Shown here piece by piece: positions 43,253 to 54,900 of a stretch of 64,000 nt of DNA. The stretch is from a virus: positions 1 through 64,000 of the IMG/VR virus record IMGVR_UViG_3300035698_027961; one strand, written 5' to 3'. Each line of letters opens with the position of its first letter. Positions within the stretch are counted from its first letter, which is position 1. Made by a program: the position numbers and the translations under genes. Below the pieces are notes generated by a model. It saw only the letters and a list, made by a program, of their open reading frames with translations. It was not told the DNA's origin and did no database searches.

Positions 43253-44334
43253 GATAATTCCAGTATCTTTCTTGCGGCGTTTTCCCAGGTAAATTCATTG
43301 ACCGTTTTGTCCGCAGAGTCTCTAAAGTTTTCAAATAGGTCTTTGCTTTTATATGCGGAAAGCATAAGCTCTGCAAGATGATCTTGCTTAGGGATAAATG
43401 TTTTTGCACCCTCACTGGGAATCCAATACTGGTATCTTGCGTCTGCCTCTATTTCAGAAACATCACATAGTAAAGAATTTGAATCATTAAGAAAGTCTAA
43501 TTGGCCTGTACACCTTGGCGCTATAACTAGCTTCTTTGCGGCCAGTGCTTCCAGCATTGGCATACCGAAGCCTTCTGATGATGAAGCGCTGACTAGAGCG
43601 TCACAGGCATTGTATAAGGGTGTCATACTCGGAAGCCTATCACGAACTACCTCTACAGACGGGAGGCCTCCTGGCCTGCCCATATGCCTCTTCTGGGCAG
43701 AGATAATTATATCCCTAACATTAACCTCGAATTGATATTTTCGCTTGCTGGGTTCAAGCTTGGTCTTAAGAACTAGGCAGGTATCGTCCTGGTCTGAAAA
43801 TGCAGAGTAATAAGCGTTAAGAACTACGTCGATATTTTTTCTATAATGAGGTATCGATATATTTAAGAATTTAAATCTACGCCCTGAGCTCAGCCTATAC
43901 TCAGAATTATCTTTAAAATCCTCAATATTAATTCCATGTGGAACTACTATGCATTTTTCCTCAGGCCATCCGGCCTTGGTAAAGACTTCCTTGGAGAAGT
44001 TACTTGACGGAAGAACGAAGTCTACAAATCGGTGACTACCTTTCCAGTGCTCGGGAAGTATGTCGGTCTCATAGTTATAAATAGCCATCTTATTCTTGGA
44101 TGACTTTCTAAATCTAGATTCAAAATTTCTAGGAAGTGTATAACAAATATCTATGTCTGGGTTACTAAGCTCTTTATCTAGTCTAACCATAAGTTCTTTT
44201 GGAATTAATGAAGTTCCATTGGTTGATTTTAAATACAAATTATGATTTAGCCTTCTAAACTGAAGCAATATATTTCTCATGACAACCGACCATGAGTGGT
44301 CAGTCCCCAGCATAGTACAAGATCTTATATTCAT
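43249..44334 (-). CDS. Glycosyltransferase, GT4-like; first gene of the island
   Basis: 361 aa from the ATG at 44334 with AAGG nine bases upstream; the in-frame GTG at 44343 has no room for a ribosome site. 'YNYETDILPEHW', 'VVPHGINIEDF', 'FKFLNISIPHYRKNIDVVL' and 'VSASSSEGFGMPMLEALAAK' are the GT4 landmarks, including the Glu pair. It begins about 40 bases downstream of the terminator of the virion gene at 44399; no clear promoter boxes were found in that short gap. Confidence 0.88.
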   Translation of the reverse strand: MNIRSCTMLGTDHSWSVVMRNILLQFRRLNHNLYLKSTNGTSLIPKELMVRLDKELSNPDIDICYTLPRNFESRFRKSSKNKMAIYNYETDILPEHWKGSHRFVDFVLPSSNFSKEVFTKAGWPEEKCIVVPHGINIEDFKDNSEYRLSSGRRFKFLNISIPHYRKNIDVVLNAYYSAFSDQDDTCLVLKTKLEPSKRKYQFEVNVRDIIISAQKRHMGRPGGLPSVEVVRDRLPSMTPLYNACDALVSASSSEGFGMPMLEALAAKKLVIAPRCTGQLDFLNDSNSLLCDVSEIEADARYQYWIPSEGAKTFIPKQDHLAELMLSAYKSKDLFENFRDSADKTVNEFTWENAARKILELS

Positions 44335-44372
44335 CAGGTCCACCTTAAGACAAATAATACCTTGGCGGCCTA

Positions 44373-44400
44373 AAAAACTCTAAAGTACTTTAGTACTTTT
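44373..44400 (-). terminator. Intrinsic terminator after the 1511-aa virion gene
   Basis: On the minus strand AAAGTACT-AA-AGTACTTT forms a hairpin starting at the stop codon and is followed by AGAG and six T. The loop is tight, which means seven pairs at most, but the hairpin plus T-run is a good match to an intrinsic terminator and separates the virion block from the sugar island. Confidence 0.65.
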
Positions 44401-47400
44401 ATGGAAATTTAAGCTCACAGTCGAATGGCCCCTCTACTAGAGTTCCGGTAGCGGTGTTTCCAACTATGAAATAGCACTCATCTTCTGTTATTGGCTGCGT
44501 ATCAAAGCAGGTACCAATTCCCACTCTTGATAGCTCATTAATTGATATCTTGATGTCCTGATTCTTGAATCCTGACTTCTTGAGGTAAATTCCAAAGTTT
44601 AAAACAGTTCTATTTACTTCGGATAACGCATCGAATAATATATTCTTTGTATTTAGAGTTACAATGCCCGTAGAAGAATCAATATTCATTCCAACCTTGT
44701 AAACAACCCCAGTTGTCTCATCTAGATACTCTATAGTTAATAAGACGTTGGGCTCAAAAGTAAATTCAGAATCTGCGGTCTCATCAGGTTCGATTACAAG
44801 ACCCTTTATGAAGCCGGGAAGATGTCCGCTTCTTGATATTAGATAAGCGCTCATCGAAGTTATATCGATGTCGATTAATCCACCAACTGAAACTGCGCCA
44901 GGGGTAAATGACTTGATTAGCGATAAATCCTGCTCCAACGGAAGGTTAAATATTCTTCCGATGTTATCGGCATTTAGAATGCTGATTGGAATGATGTTAA
45001 ATATATCACTTATAACACCGCTAGTTTGAGATGTTAGGCTTAAATTTGCAGATAATATTGAAGTTCTTCTCGGAAGCTTATATGGAAGAGTTATAGTTGC
45101 CCTATCTGTCTCGTTGGTTAGGCTATCTCTTCCGACGGTCATAGAGGTGGTTGCAACCACTGACTGATAATCAGAATTAACAATAACTTCCATTAGGCTG
45201 GAGACGAATGATAGACCTGGCGTTGGAGAGTTTGATTGAGATACTTCATAACTAAATGAGGCAGTTCCGGTTCCTGGGTGCATATCGGGATTGGAACCGA
45301 TGCGAACAAACTGCCCAAATCTATCAATTGAAACTTCAGAAAGCTTGCCCGGTATAATATAATATGCTGAAACTACATCATTTATTCTTCTAAGTCTAAA
45401 GAGAACTTCGTCTCCGGTAAGATCTGGAGCATCTATTTCGTAATCAAAGTTGCTTATAATTACAGAAAGATTATTCCTTATAACTCCAGAGTAGAATAAT
45501 TTTGTGCCAAGGCTTCCTACGTTCTTCCATCCTAGCTTTAAGGTGGCGGTACTTCCATCCATATTTGTAATTATTACACTTCCAAATGCTTCAACTCTTC
45601 CATTAACTAGACTAGAAGAGTCCCAAACAACCCTAGAGGCTTTAAAATCTAATATAAAATCTCCGGAAAATGACTGAATGTCTACAGGGCCATCCAATCT
45701 TCCGAATCTATCACCCGAAGCCGAAGATGTTGCAAGATCTAATATTGCAGGCTCATTAAGACCAACTGCATTAGTTATAGTTGTTATTGCATTATCATTA
45801 AAAGGATTTAGGGCCCAAGATGAAAATGAGGTGTAAGAGAAGTCAATGAAGTTTTCAGAGATAGATTCAATTGCGCTAGCTGCAATTTGAGAATTTTGGA
45901 ATTCAGTATAGCCATCGGAATAGCCATCTACTGCGGCGTCTACAAATAAGCTACATATAGCTTTTGAAAACTTTATCCTTCCCTTGGATATGTCGGTATC
46001 AAAACCCACATCCTGGCAGCCAACGAGGGTTCCATCAGAGAACCTCATTGCATTAAAACCGGCGGCGGTCTGGCAAGAACCGTCTACCGACTTAATGAAT
46101 GTGTTATATAAGTCTACCGAACAATCTTCTATTGATCCTGGCGGAAGCGGTATTGTGATATTCACATACTCGAAATCTCCGTGGTGCGGAACTCCAGGTG
46201 CGGATAGTATATCGCCAGACGGAAGATATAGGTCTCCTGGTAGATATGATTGATTCTTATAAACTGGAGAACAATCTATTCCAGGAAGACATTCCGGCTC
46301 GACACATTCGCATGGCTCAGATGACTTCTCTTCAACAAAGCTAGTCTCGACCATTCTTCTTAGGTCACAGACATCTACGAATCTTTGATCAAAAGCTGAG
46401 TCAACGAAGTCTATTCTATATTCAAATGGTGAATAAGGTATTCTAATTAGATTTAAGTTATCTGCATATAAGTTCACTTGGCTTGAACTAGTGACTACAA
46501 CATTAAATCCAGATGAACCAATAAAGCTAACTGAATCTCCGTTGAGCGCAGTTACCGTTACAGAGACATTAGTTCCGCCAGGAGATACACTTCTTGAGGA
46601 TATAACATAATCTCCGGCATCCAATGATGGAGCAGGTATGGATATAATATCATCTATCTGAATTGCCAATGATTCTTTTAGATCTGATGTTACAAATGCT
46701 ATTTGAGAAGTTGCCGCAATAGAAGAGCCGGAGGACAGAGTATCCTCAAATATTATAGGATTATTATCTTCTTCAAATATATTCTCTAGATTTAGCCTTA
46801 TAGCTCTTATTTCTTTGGGTATTGAGAAGTTTACATATCCGTCAATTGCGTCCTCTAGAAGCTCTATGTCGGTACCATCGACAGTCCCGTCATTATTAAG
46901 ATCGGACTTAATGAAGTCTATAATCGATAGCTCTCCTCCGAAGATGGATGCCTGAGTTACCGTAGAGTTAATTGTATTTCCAACCAAATCCAAAAGCCTT
47001 GACAAATCGGATACAGTGAGTTTATCATCTGAATTTAAATCTCCAGCTTTAAAGTTAAAGCATTCGACGCTTGCTATTCTATAGAATGCGTTGCAGTTAC
47101 ATCCCGTATCTGGTATAATAATTCTATTGACCAGGTTTGAAGATAGCAATGATTGACCCGGATTTAAAATTAAAATCGAGCTAACTTCTGCAAGTCCTGG
47201 CTTGTCCATTGTGCCGGTTATTGGCTGCGCATCTCTGACATTCTTATCGGATACCTTGGCCAAGATAATCGGAGGATAATCTCTAGATAATACGGATAAT
47301 TCTTCTGCTGTTACTACCGAGAAATATGGGGCATCAACTATTCTGGTATATACAAAGTTGTTTGTTCTGGGGTGTGTTCCGGGGTCTGTAAACTTTTGAA

Positions 47401-48934
47401 CCTGATTCATAACTAGATAGTTAGTGGAACCTTCAGATACATTTCTAAGTGGTATATTTCTTCTATATAGTGGCGCTCTAGTTTCTCCTATAAATGTTTC
47501 AGTTTTTTCTAATGTTACGGCTACGCCGTTTGATGTATACGCAGTTCCATTAGTAACCTCAAGATCGTCAGAATAAACTATATGCCATAGTGAAGAATTG
47601 GAATCATTAACGAATCTCTTAGTGGCCGGATCATACTGAAAGAATTTTGACTCTTGCTTTAGGAATCTTTCAGTGACAGTTAGCGGTACGCCATCTTCTG
47701 ACTTTTTAAATACCTTGTCAAATCCTAGGTCTATAACGATTGTTCCGGTTCTATTGTCTCCCCTTCTGCTGACAGAAAATGCATAGAATCTTCCGGGAAC
47801 TAATGAAGGCTCTATGTTTGGGTTAGCAAGAAGTGTCCCTGCGAAATTAAAGCTAACAACTTGTGATGTCTCGTTTAGCTTGAATCCAAGAATTTCCAAA
47901 TCGTTTTGTCCGACAGATACTTCTGCCAATGGAGTTATTTCTGGATCGAAGTCTATCATATCATTGGGTACAAAATTTGTAGAACAGTTGATTTCAGTCT
48001 GAAGCTCATAAACTGATAAGACAAGATCTCCTGAGAAATCTAGCTGCTGATCTAGTGGTAAAGACAGGTCTCTCTCAACTGCCATTAGAATGTCTATGCG
48101 CTGAAGGTTATTAGACTTTGATAAAAACTTTTGTCCGTAAGAAATAGATGACGCCCCACCTTTTTCAAATTTTATTTTTGACTTACCTTCTGTCTCAAGA
48201 TACAAGTCTCCTATAGAGTCTGATGCGCCTAGCGCTAACTCAATCTCATCTCTAATCGTTCTAAGAGGGCTTGAGGTTACGAAGTTAATTAAATCTAAAT
48301 TGGGGGACTCATCCTGGTATGTATTTCTGGAGTATGAAAAAGCCTTTAGAGGTTCGGCTTCCGTGATAACAATCTTTCCGCCATCGGATATTAAATTGAG
48401 ATTATCTGCAGAAGATAAGGTCTCGGTTCTTCCGGATCCGCCAGAAAAATTATTGGTAAATATACCAATGACTCTTTGGTAGTAATACTTGGATAGTTTA
48501 GTTTTATTATCTAAGAATTCCATAAACTCTATAACTAATTCGGAATTAGAAGAATCACCACTGTAAGCTTTTCCAAGTATCATAATTTTAGGATGCCTTC
48601 TTCCCAAAATACTAACATTGGATGTCGTGACTTCAATTCTATTTCCAAACTCGGGGTCTGATGGCTGAACATCAGCTCTGATTACCTTGCCATCATAATT
48701 TCCGCTATTTATATCAAAAATAGAAGGGTTTGAAGATAATGGAGAGCTTGTATCTAGCAGAACTCTCATTGATAGTGGATTATCTTTTACGACACCACTT
48801 CCATGAAAATCTATAGCTAAGTTAGAAACTATAGAATTATTATGTATTTGCTCTGTATCTAGGTCCGACTCAGTAACCCTCTGGCCATCATAAATATTAA
48901 CTTTCTTAGTTACAAGTCGTTGTTTTTTAAGCAT
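44399..48934 (-). CDS. Large virion structural protein with dockerin-like repeats
   Basis: 1511 aa, beta-rich with high Ser/Asn/Asp and few Cys except in two clusters ('CNCNAF', and 'CECVEPECLPGIDC' near residue 870). The N-terminus 'VTKKVNIYDGQRVTESDLD' and the long runs of short strands suggest a baseplate or fibre-base protein. Residues about 630-701 hold a dockerin-like pair (listed separately). 'DAIDGY' and 'DGYSDGY' elements recur. GGAG precedes the ATG. It follows the 3247-aa gene and closes the baseplate block. The virion role is inferred from position and composition. Confidence 0.75.
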   Translation of the reverse strand: MLKKQRLVTKKVNIYDGQRVTESDLDTEQIHNNSIVSNLAIDFHGSGVVKDNPLSMRVLLDTSSPLSSNPSIFDINSGNYDGKVIRADVQPSDPEFGNRIEVTTSNVSILGRRHPKIMILGKAYSGDSSNSELVIEFMEFLDNKTKLSKYYYQRVIGIFTNNFSGGSGRTETLSSADNLNLISDGGKIVITEAEPLKAFSYSRNTYQDESPNLDLINFVTSSPLRTIRDEIELALGASDSIGDLYLETEGKSKIKFEKGGASSISYGQKFLSKSNNLQRIDILMAVERDLSLPLDQQLDFSGDLVLSVYELQTEINCSTNFVPNDMIDFDPEITPLAEVSVGQNDLEILGFKLNETSQVVSFNFAGTLLANPNIEPSLVPGRFYAFSVSRRGDNRTGTIVIDLGFDKVFKKSEDGVPLTVTERFLKQESKFFQYDPATKRFVNDSNSSLWHIVYSDDLEVTNGTAYTSNGVAVTLEKTETFIGETRAPLYRRNIPLRNVSEGSTNYLVMNQVQKFTDPGTHPRTNNFVYTRIVDAPYFSVVTAEELSVLSRDYPPIILAKVSDKNVRDAQPITGTMDKPGLAEVSSILILNPGQSLLSSNLVNRIIIPDTGCNCNAFYRIASVECFNFKAGDLNSDDKLTVSDLSRLLDLVGNTINSTVTQASIFGGELSIIDFIKSDLNNDGTVDGTDIELLEDAIDGYVNFSIPKEIRAIRLNLENIFEEDNNPIIFEDTLSSGSSIAATSQIAFVTSDLKESLAIQIDDIISIPAPSLDAGDYVISSRSVSPGGTNVSVTVTALNGDSVSFIGSSGFNVVVTSSSQVNLYADNLNLIRIPYSPFEYRIDFVDSAFDQRFVDVCDLRRMVETSFVEEKSSEPCECVEPECLPGIDCSPVYKNQSYLPGDLYLPSGDILSAPGVPHHGDFEYVNITIPLPPGSIEDCSVDLYNTFIKSVDGSCQTAAGFNAMRFSDGTLVGCQDVGFDTDISKGRIKFSKAICSLFVDAAVDGYSDGYTEFQNSQIAASAIESISENFIDFSYTSFSSWALNPFNDNAITTITNAVGLNEPAILDLATSSASGDRFGRLDGPVDIQSFSGDFILDFKASRVVWDSSSLVNGRVEAFGSVIITNMDGSTATLKLGWKNVGSLGTKLFYSGVIRNNLSVIISNFDYEIDAPDLTGDEVLFRLRRINDVVSAYYIIPGKLSEVSIDRFGQFVRIGSNPDMHPGTGTASFSYEVSQSNSPTPGLSFVSSLMEVIVNSDYQSVVATTSMTVGRDSLTNETDRATITLPYKLPRRTSILSANLSLTSQTSGVISDIFNIIPISILNADNIGRIFNLPLEQDLSLIKSFTPGAVSVGGLIDIDITSMSAYLISRSGHLPGFIKGLVIEPDETADSEFTFEPNVLLTIEYLDETTGVVYKVGMNIDSSTGIVTLNTKNILFDALSEVNRTVLNFGIYLKKSGFKNQDIKISINELSRVGIGTCFDTQPITEDECYFIVGNTATGTLVEGPFDCELKFP
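46830..47045 (-). other. Dockerin-like calcium-binding repeat pair within the 1511-aa virion protein
   Basis: Two segments, 'GDLNSDDKLTVSDL' and 'SDLNNDGTVDGTDIELL', have the Asp/Asn spacing of dockerin type I calcium loops (D-x-N-x-D-G-x-V/L-x-x-x-D), each followed by a helix. Paired loops are how dockerins fold and bind cohesins or calcium. Here they probably stabilise the virion protein with calcium; no cohesin was seen. Confidence 0.75.
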
Positions 48935-48985
48935 TTAAAGCTCCGTACTTTTCTTTTAAAATTAATAGACGATATGCCTGATGCT

Positions 48986-51900
48986 TTAGCACTTTGGCTT
49001 TTTAAATCTAACTAAGGCATTGGTATGTGCAGGCTTAAGTCTATTAACTAAGTCTACAATCAAATCTTCAATAGCGCCATCATCTACTCCAATTACTCTG
49101 TCAAAATTATCGTAAACTTCTACATCAAAGTTATATATACCGCTAACTGGGTCAATAACGGTAGCAAAGTTATCTACAACATTTAGGCTTGCATCAAAAT
49201 CAAGAATAAATGTGGTGGCGTCGTCAAGTATGACTGGAACTGCAGAGCTAAGATTCGAAGAGTATCCGAGATCAACATAATCACCATTTGACGCCCTGAA
49301 CACATCCCTAATTACTCTGCTAAATCTTAAGTTATCTATTCTAGATCTGCAGTTATTATACCCCATCGTATCAGAGCCTATGGCGATTAATTTCAAATCA
49401 TTGCTAAGTGGGATATTGAACTTTCTGGTTCTAATCTGGCCTGGCCTGGATATATACTGGCCATATACAAATCCTGTACCATAAACGATTCCAGTTCCGT
49501 ACTTAATAAATCCACCCTCTTGGCCGTCAACAAACATTCTCATCGAGTCATTATCGGTTCCGGTTCTGTAAGTACACATTATTCTGTGCCATGTATTCTT
49601 TTTCCAGTCTACATCAACTGAAATAACATTATCTATGCCACCAGCAGTTATTGAAAAGACAATATTATTATCTTCAGTTTTAAATATCGAAACCCTATCT
49701 TTGCTGGAGCCTAGCGGTATGTAGGTTACAATAACATCTACATTATTTTTGGGTAGAGATTCCGCCAACTTAATGACCTTTCCATCAGCAGAAAGAACAC
49801 TATGGGAGCCGAAGTTTTTCAGACTTCCGGTTCCGCCCTCAAGCCTTCCTGATAGTTTACTTCTTGATATTTCATCAAATAATATAGTTCCTCTTTCAAC
49901 CTCTGAATAAAATTCTCTATACTCTGAGGATGAGCTAACTAGAGTGACACTTATAATTTCAGAGGCTGCGTTTGGAAGGACGATGGTATTAGAGTCTCTA
50001 GATATAACTCTCTCTCTTGATGCGGAAGATATATCAACATAATACCTTCTCTCACGATCCACAAATGTATCAACTGTTGGGCTGATCCACAATTCTATGG
50101 TTCCCTGTGGGCTTCTGAACTTTCCGTCATTATTAAGATATACTAAGCCACGACCAGTAGAAAAGTTTCCAGATAGTCCAAATTTAGAGTTAACACTCTT
50201 ATCACTTCTTGGAAATTCATTAACGTTCTGATAAAAGTTAGCTGTATTGAATATAGGTCCTCCATCAGCCATATGAGTCTCGACATAAGCCCTATTAGAG
50301 TCATCCGGAGAGTATCCGAAGTTCATCATGGCTCTGAAAAACTCTTCATAGTTATTAACAAGCGGCAGCAGCGTATCCTTCTCCCTTCTGTTAAGGCCGA
50401 AAGATTCGTTTAGCTGCGTGTCTAGAAATCTTAGCCTTCTGAGTCTTCTTGACTGTAAATCGAAAGGACTATCAAATGGTATTAGGGCTAAGGTTTTACT
50501 GTCTGCGCAATATGGTGTGGACAAGTTAAAATCATCAGTTACGCTTCTAGTTCCCGATGTTTCTAGCTCAGCAACTCTGGTGTCAGATGACATTTCTGAT
50601 ATAATTCTGAATTGGTCAATAATTCCGCCGAAATTATTCATCCTTTTGTAATCCGACCCTATCTGAATCTTATCGCCAAGGCTATTGAGAGTTATATTTA
50701 AATAAGATGGGTACTCCACAGTGTAATATCCTGGTGGAATTTCAAATGGACTCTCAGAGTCAGAACCGGATACCGATAGAATAAAGTGACCGTTCTTATA
50801 ATCATAGACTTCAGCACTTTCTCCTCCGTTATTGGGAGTGCTAATTGGGTCAGTCTCTATAATCTTAATCATTCCCGATTCTGAGTAATCGTTATCAATA
50901 GTTAGCAATGACCCATATACTTCATCAACCCTTATGAAGAACTTAGAGCCATCAATTTGGCCATTCTTGGATATCAGAAAGGTTTCAAAATTTGAACCAT
51001 CGGTAGTCTCACCGGTTATGGTTATTGTACTGGAGGCTTCGGTGTATCCGTCATATCCATCAAAGTCGCAGAAGTCTACGTTATCAGAGTCAAAGACTAC
51101 CGATAGTTTTCTTCCGAGGTTCTGTTTTATTAGTTGACCAGATTCTGAAGTTAGCTTGTTATATCCAAGCTCTGATTCGAGTGGAAAGTTAAAATCTATC
51201 AGGTATCGATCTCCAGAAATAATTGGCTCGGATGATTCTATAATTGTGTTCTCCATAACGATTCTTCTTATGGAGACATCTTTTAATGATATCGGCTCCT
51301 TACCTCTAGTTCTGATCACACTCATTTCATTAAATATATCAGATTTCTGAGATACGTATGATGATGTAGTTAATCCTAATGTAAATTTGCAATTTTCAAT
51401 ATTAAGACCGAATGTCTTTATGCTAACTTCTGCATCCGACAGAAGTACGGTTTGAAAATAATTGCAGTCTTCATCTCTTCCGATAAATTCTATAACCCTT
51501 GTATCAATATTGTACCTGAACTTTGGATTAGTAGCATTAAATCCTGATACGACGCTGTACTCTCCATCGACAACCTGATAGCCTACTCCGGCCATCTCCT
51601 CCTTGGCTCCATCCTGAGCTTTCCTGAATATTGCAAACTTGACATTCCTCAAATCAGTCAAAATCTTATTGCTTAGTCCGGCAGTAGGTGGTAATTCAAA
51701 TTCTATATCACTTGTAGATACCTGGAATGTAATTAGACTAAGGTTATCTCCAGAACCAAAGGTAACCTGGTTAGAATCGATAACACTTCTTATTATATAT
51801 TCCTGTCCTATTAGGGAGCCTGCAATAGTTGAGTTTTTAATTATAACAGAGCGGCCAATCATATCCTGGCTGAATATCGGCTGTGGTGACTGAAAGATAG

Positions 51901-54900
51901 AGCTTCCTGCGGAAACAACGCCCATAGTGTAGCTTTTGCAAAAGTCTATATTGTTGGTAAAAAAGTCGTAAAGAACCTCTCTTGATACATCTCTAAATTT
52001 ATCATTAAGCTTAACGGGTACTTTGCCACCGAACTTAAAGATATTGGGTGCCTCTTGGCCATCGATGAATAGATGCATCTCATCCTTCTCATCGACACTA
52101 TTAAACTTCCAGCTGGCCGCAATATGATGTACCTCTCCCGCTACAAAATTCTTAATATTGGTCGCTAAGTTGTATACCGACATATCCTTACCATTGGAGC
52201 GTGATGCATCAACTATTCTAAAATTCAAGAAACCTTTTCCATCCTTAAAGATAGAGAATCTTTGCTCATCATTATTCTTGGAGTCAACCAGGTACCTTAT
52301 CTTATCTGAACATAGAAGCATCTCATCGATACCCATATCTAAGCTATATCCATCGTAGGCATCATAAGCGTCGTAAGCGTCCAGATATCCATCAAGACCG
52401 TCGATATTAAACTCAAATTCAACCTTAGAGTCTGTAGAAATTATAACATCCGAAGACTCTAGCTTTGAGTTAGAAAACTCTTCGTAAAAATCTCCGTAGA
52501 TCAGGTCTATATCTATAATATTGCCCGAGTTAAAAAGGTAGAATTCTGAAGGGTCTACTGTTTCGCTATCTAGCAGCGTAACTCCAACCATTGGGTTGCT
52601 GCTAGGAACTACGAAGTCAGAAATCATAAACTCAAAAGCGATAAGCTGATCGACATAAATACTCACTCTATTATCTTCAGTATTGCAAACCATTCTATAC
52701 TCATGAAAACCTGAATCATTCCAATTATACGGTACGGTTCCAAGTATCTCATTTATTTCGGAATCAATTAAGCATATCAGATGGCTTCCTCCACTATCGA
52801 ATGCTAATTGAAGTTTAGCATTAATAACTTTATTTGAAATTACGATGGGGGATATTCCGGTTAGATTTCCCGAGTAAATGCCTGTAAATGAACCAGAAGA
52901 CATGCCGATGATATTATCACCAACATCTATAACCCTCATTGATATTGTATAATCAAAGTTATCGGAAGATATTATGTCGGCAACTAATCTTGATTGTCCG
53001 CCTAGGCACTCAAGACCTTCGGTTGATGGGCCGGCTCTATATATACCATCCTGAGTTGATGTATCAAAATCTCCATCCTTATTCCATGACTCAACGCTCG
53101 TATATCTTCCGCCAACAATTACATTTATAAGTTCTGATTCAGAATCTTCTATTTTTGACCAGCCGCCTTCCTCAAGTAATCCATTACCGCAGAACTTAAA
53201 CTTAGCTCTTTTGGAGCTATCAGGCGAGCAAAGATCGGAATCTTCTCTAGACCTAACGACTGATGAAAATTCTCCGTCTGTTGTTATGACTCCGGAAAAT
53301 TTATGATAAGAAGGTACCGTCTCGTAAAGGATATTGTAATTATCTTGAGATATTTCAACATCAAACGGTGTAATAGCAGACTTATTAGACTTAGTTTTAA
53401 AAACCCACTGTCCTGCTTGGCGCTCTGAATTAATTGAGCAAAGATCGTCAAACCAGACAAATATGCCTTCGCTATCAAATAGGTTGTTTGGCTGGCCAAT
53501 AACTTCTACACTTGAGTCATTTTTGCTTATCGAGAATGTAGAGCTGTCAGGATTGAATGACTCCGGACCTATGTATACATCCTTATTAGAAAATCTATTA
53601 GTCACAGTTCCGTAAAATTGAGATAAGTTGATATCGGATATATAGTTGCCATCAAGATTGCCAACTATAAATCCTGACAGGCTTTCTGAATCTATGTCTA
53701 GATCGATTTGAAAGTTGCACAAGTAAAATAGGTCAGTATAGAATAGCTTGCCACTATACTTATTTATACTGAAATAGACTTGATTGGTTTTAATATTCTT
53801 TTGAATATAAAGTTCGGTATCATGTCCCCAGTTAACTAGGTGGAACTTCTTAAACCCAAAAAATTGGCTTGACTTTGAATGATCAAACTTAGTTAATACC
53901 TCGACGTTCTTAAACATCATTCTTAGGTATCCCAAAGGCATACTGCTATTTATTTCTTCTGAATTTAAATTTCTAAGAGCCTGATTATTTTCGGCAAACT
54001 TTTTAACTAAAACTCCCGTAAATAAATCTGGTATCGAATCAGTAATCAAATCCGTGTTATTATAAAATCCAATAACTTGGTATAGTGATCCATTCTGATC
54101 TGATATCATAAAGATACTTGGCGAGTTGTCAATAATGTTGACTGCTGATTTAAAATCAGATAAGTCGAACCCGGAGACCATATCTATTCTGATAGATAAA
54201 TCATTAAATCCCGAAAGATTATCTACCGATGAAACAACTTCGCACTTGCAGCTTCTTAGAGAGTAAGGGCCGGAAAAATTATCTATTTCATCTCCACTTA
54301 TCTGGTCTACCTGAAGGTCAAAGTTTGGCACCTCGGTCAAGTTAAGGTTAAACCCGCCGACCTTATAGGTGTCCGCAAATAATACGGAGCCTGAACTATA
54401 TCTAGTTACAGGATTAAACAGCTGGAATGGCCATGGGCCATCTACAATGTTTGATGGGCCATGAATACCTACCGTGAAGAATACTTCGTCTGGAGTCTCA
54501 TCCTCACATAATACGGACTTATAATTCTCATAGTATTCAATTCTTCTCAGGTCATTAATCTGGGCGCCAAAAGACTCAGACTTCAAGATGGCCCTAAAGC
54601 TCATGTCCTGATTTCTGCCAAGATTGCCCTTTTCTTTGTATAGTGCGAATATTCCAGAGTCAAGACCGCCATCCTGTGTTGAGTCAGACTTATAATTTGA
54701 TATTCTAATTCCAACCCCAGTTGCGTCGGTAGACCCAACGGTAATCGGAGAAGGAAGTAATGACCAGTTGTTGTTAAAATCAAAAGGATCAGAATTTTGA
54801 ATTAAGTTGTCTTTATCTATGCCTATTTTGTCAATTTGAAAAGTGAGCTCTGCATCGTTACTTATTCCTGACCACTCCGGCCTAATCCACATATCTATAG

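Noticed and set aside
45984-46253. Plus-strand frame within the 1511-aa virion gene
   Set aside because: Antisense shadow; the minus-strand frame is continuous with structural-protein composition.
53284-53499. Minus-strand frame in another phase inside the 3247-aa gene
   Set aside because: Out-of-frame shadow without a ribosome site.
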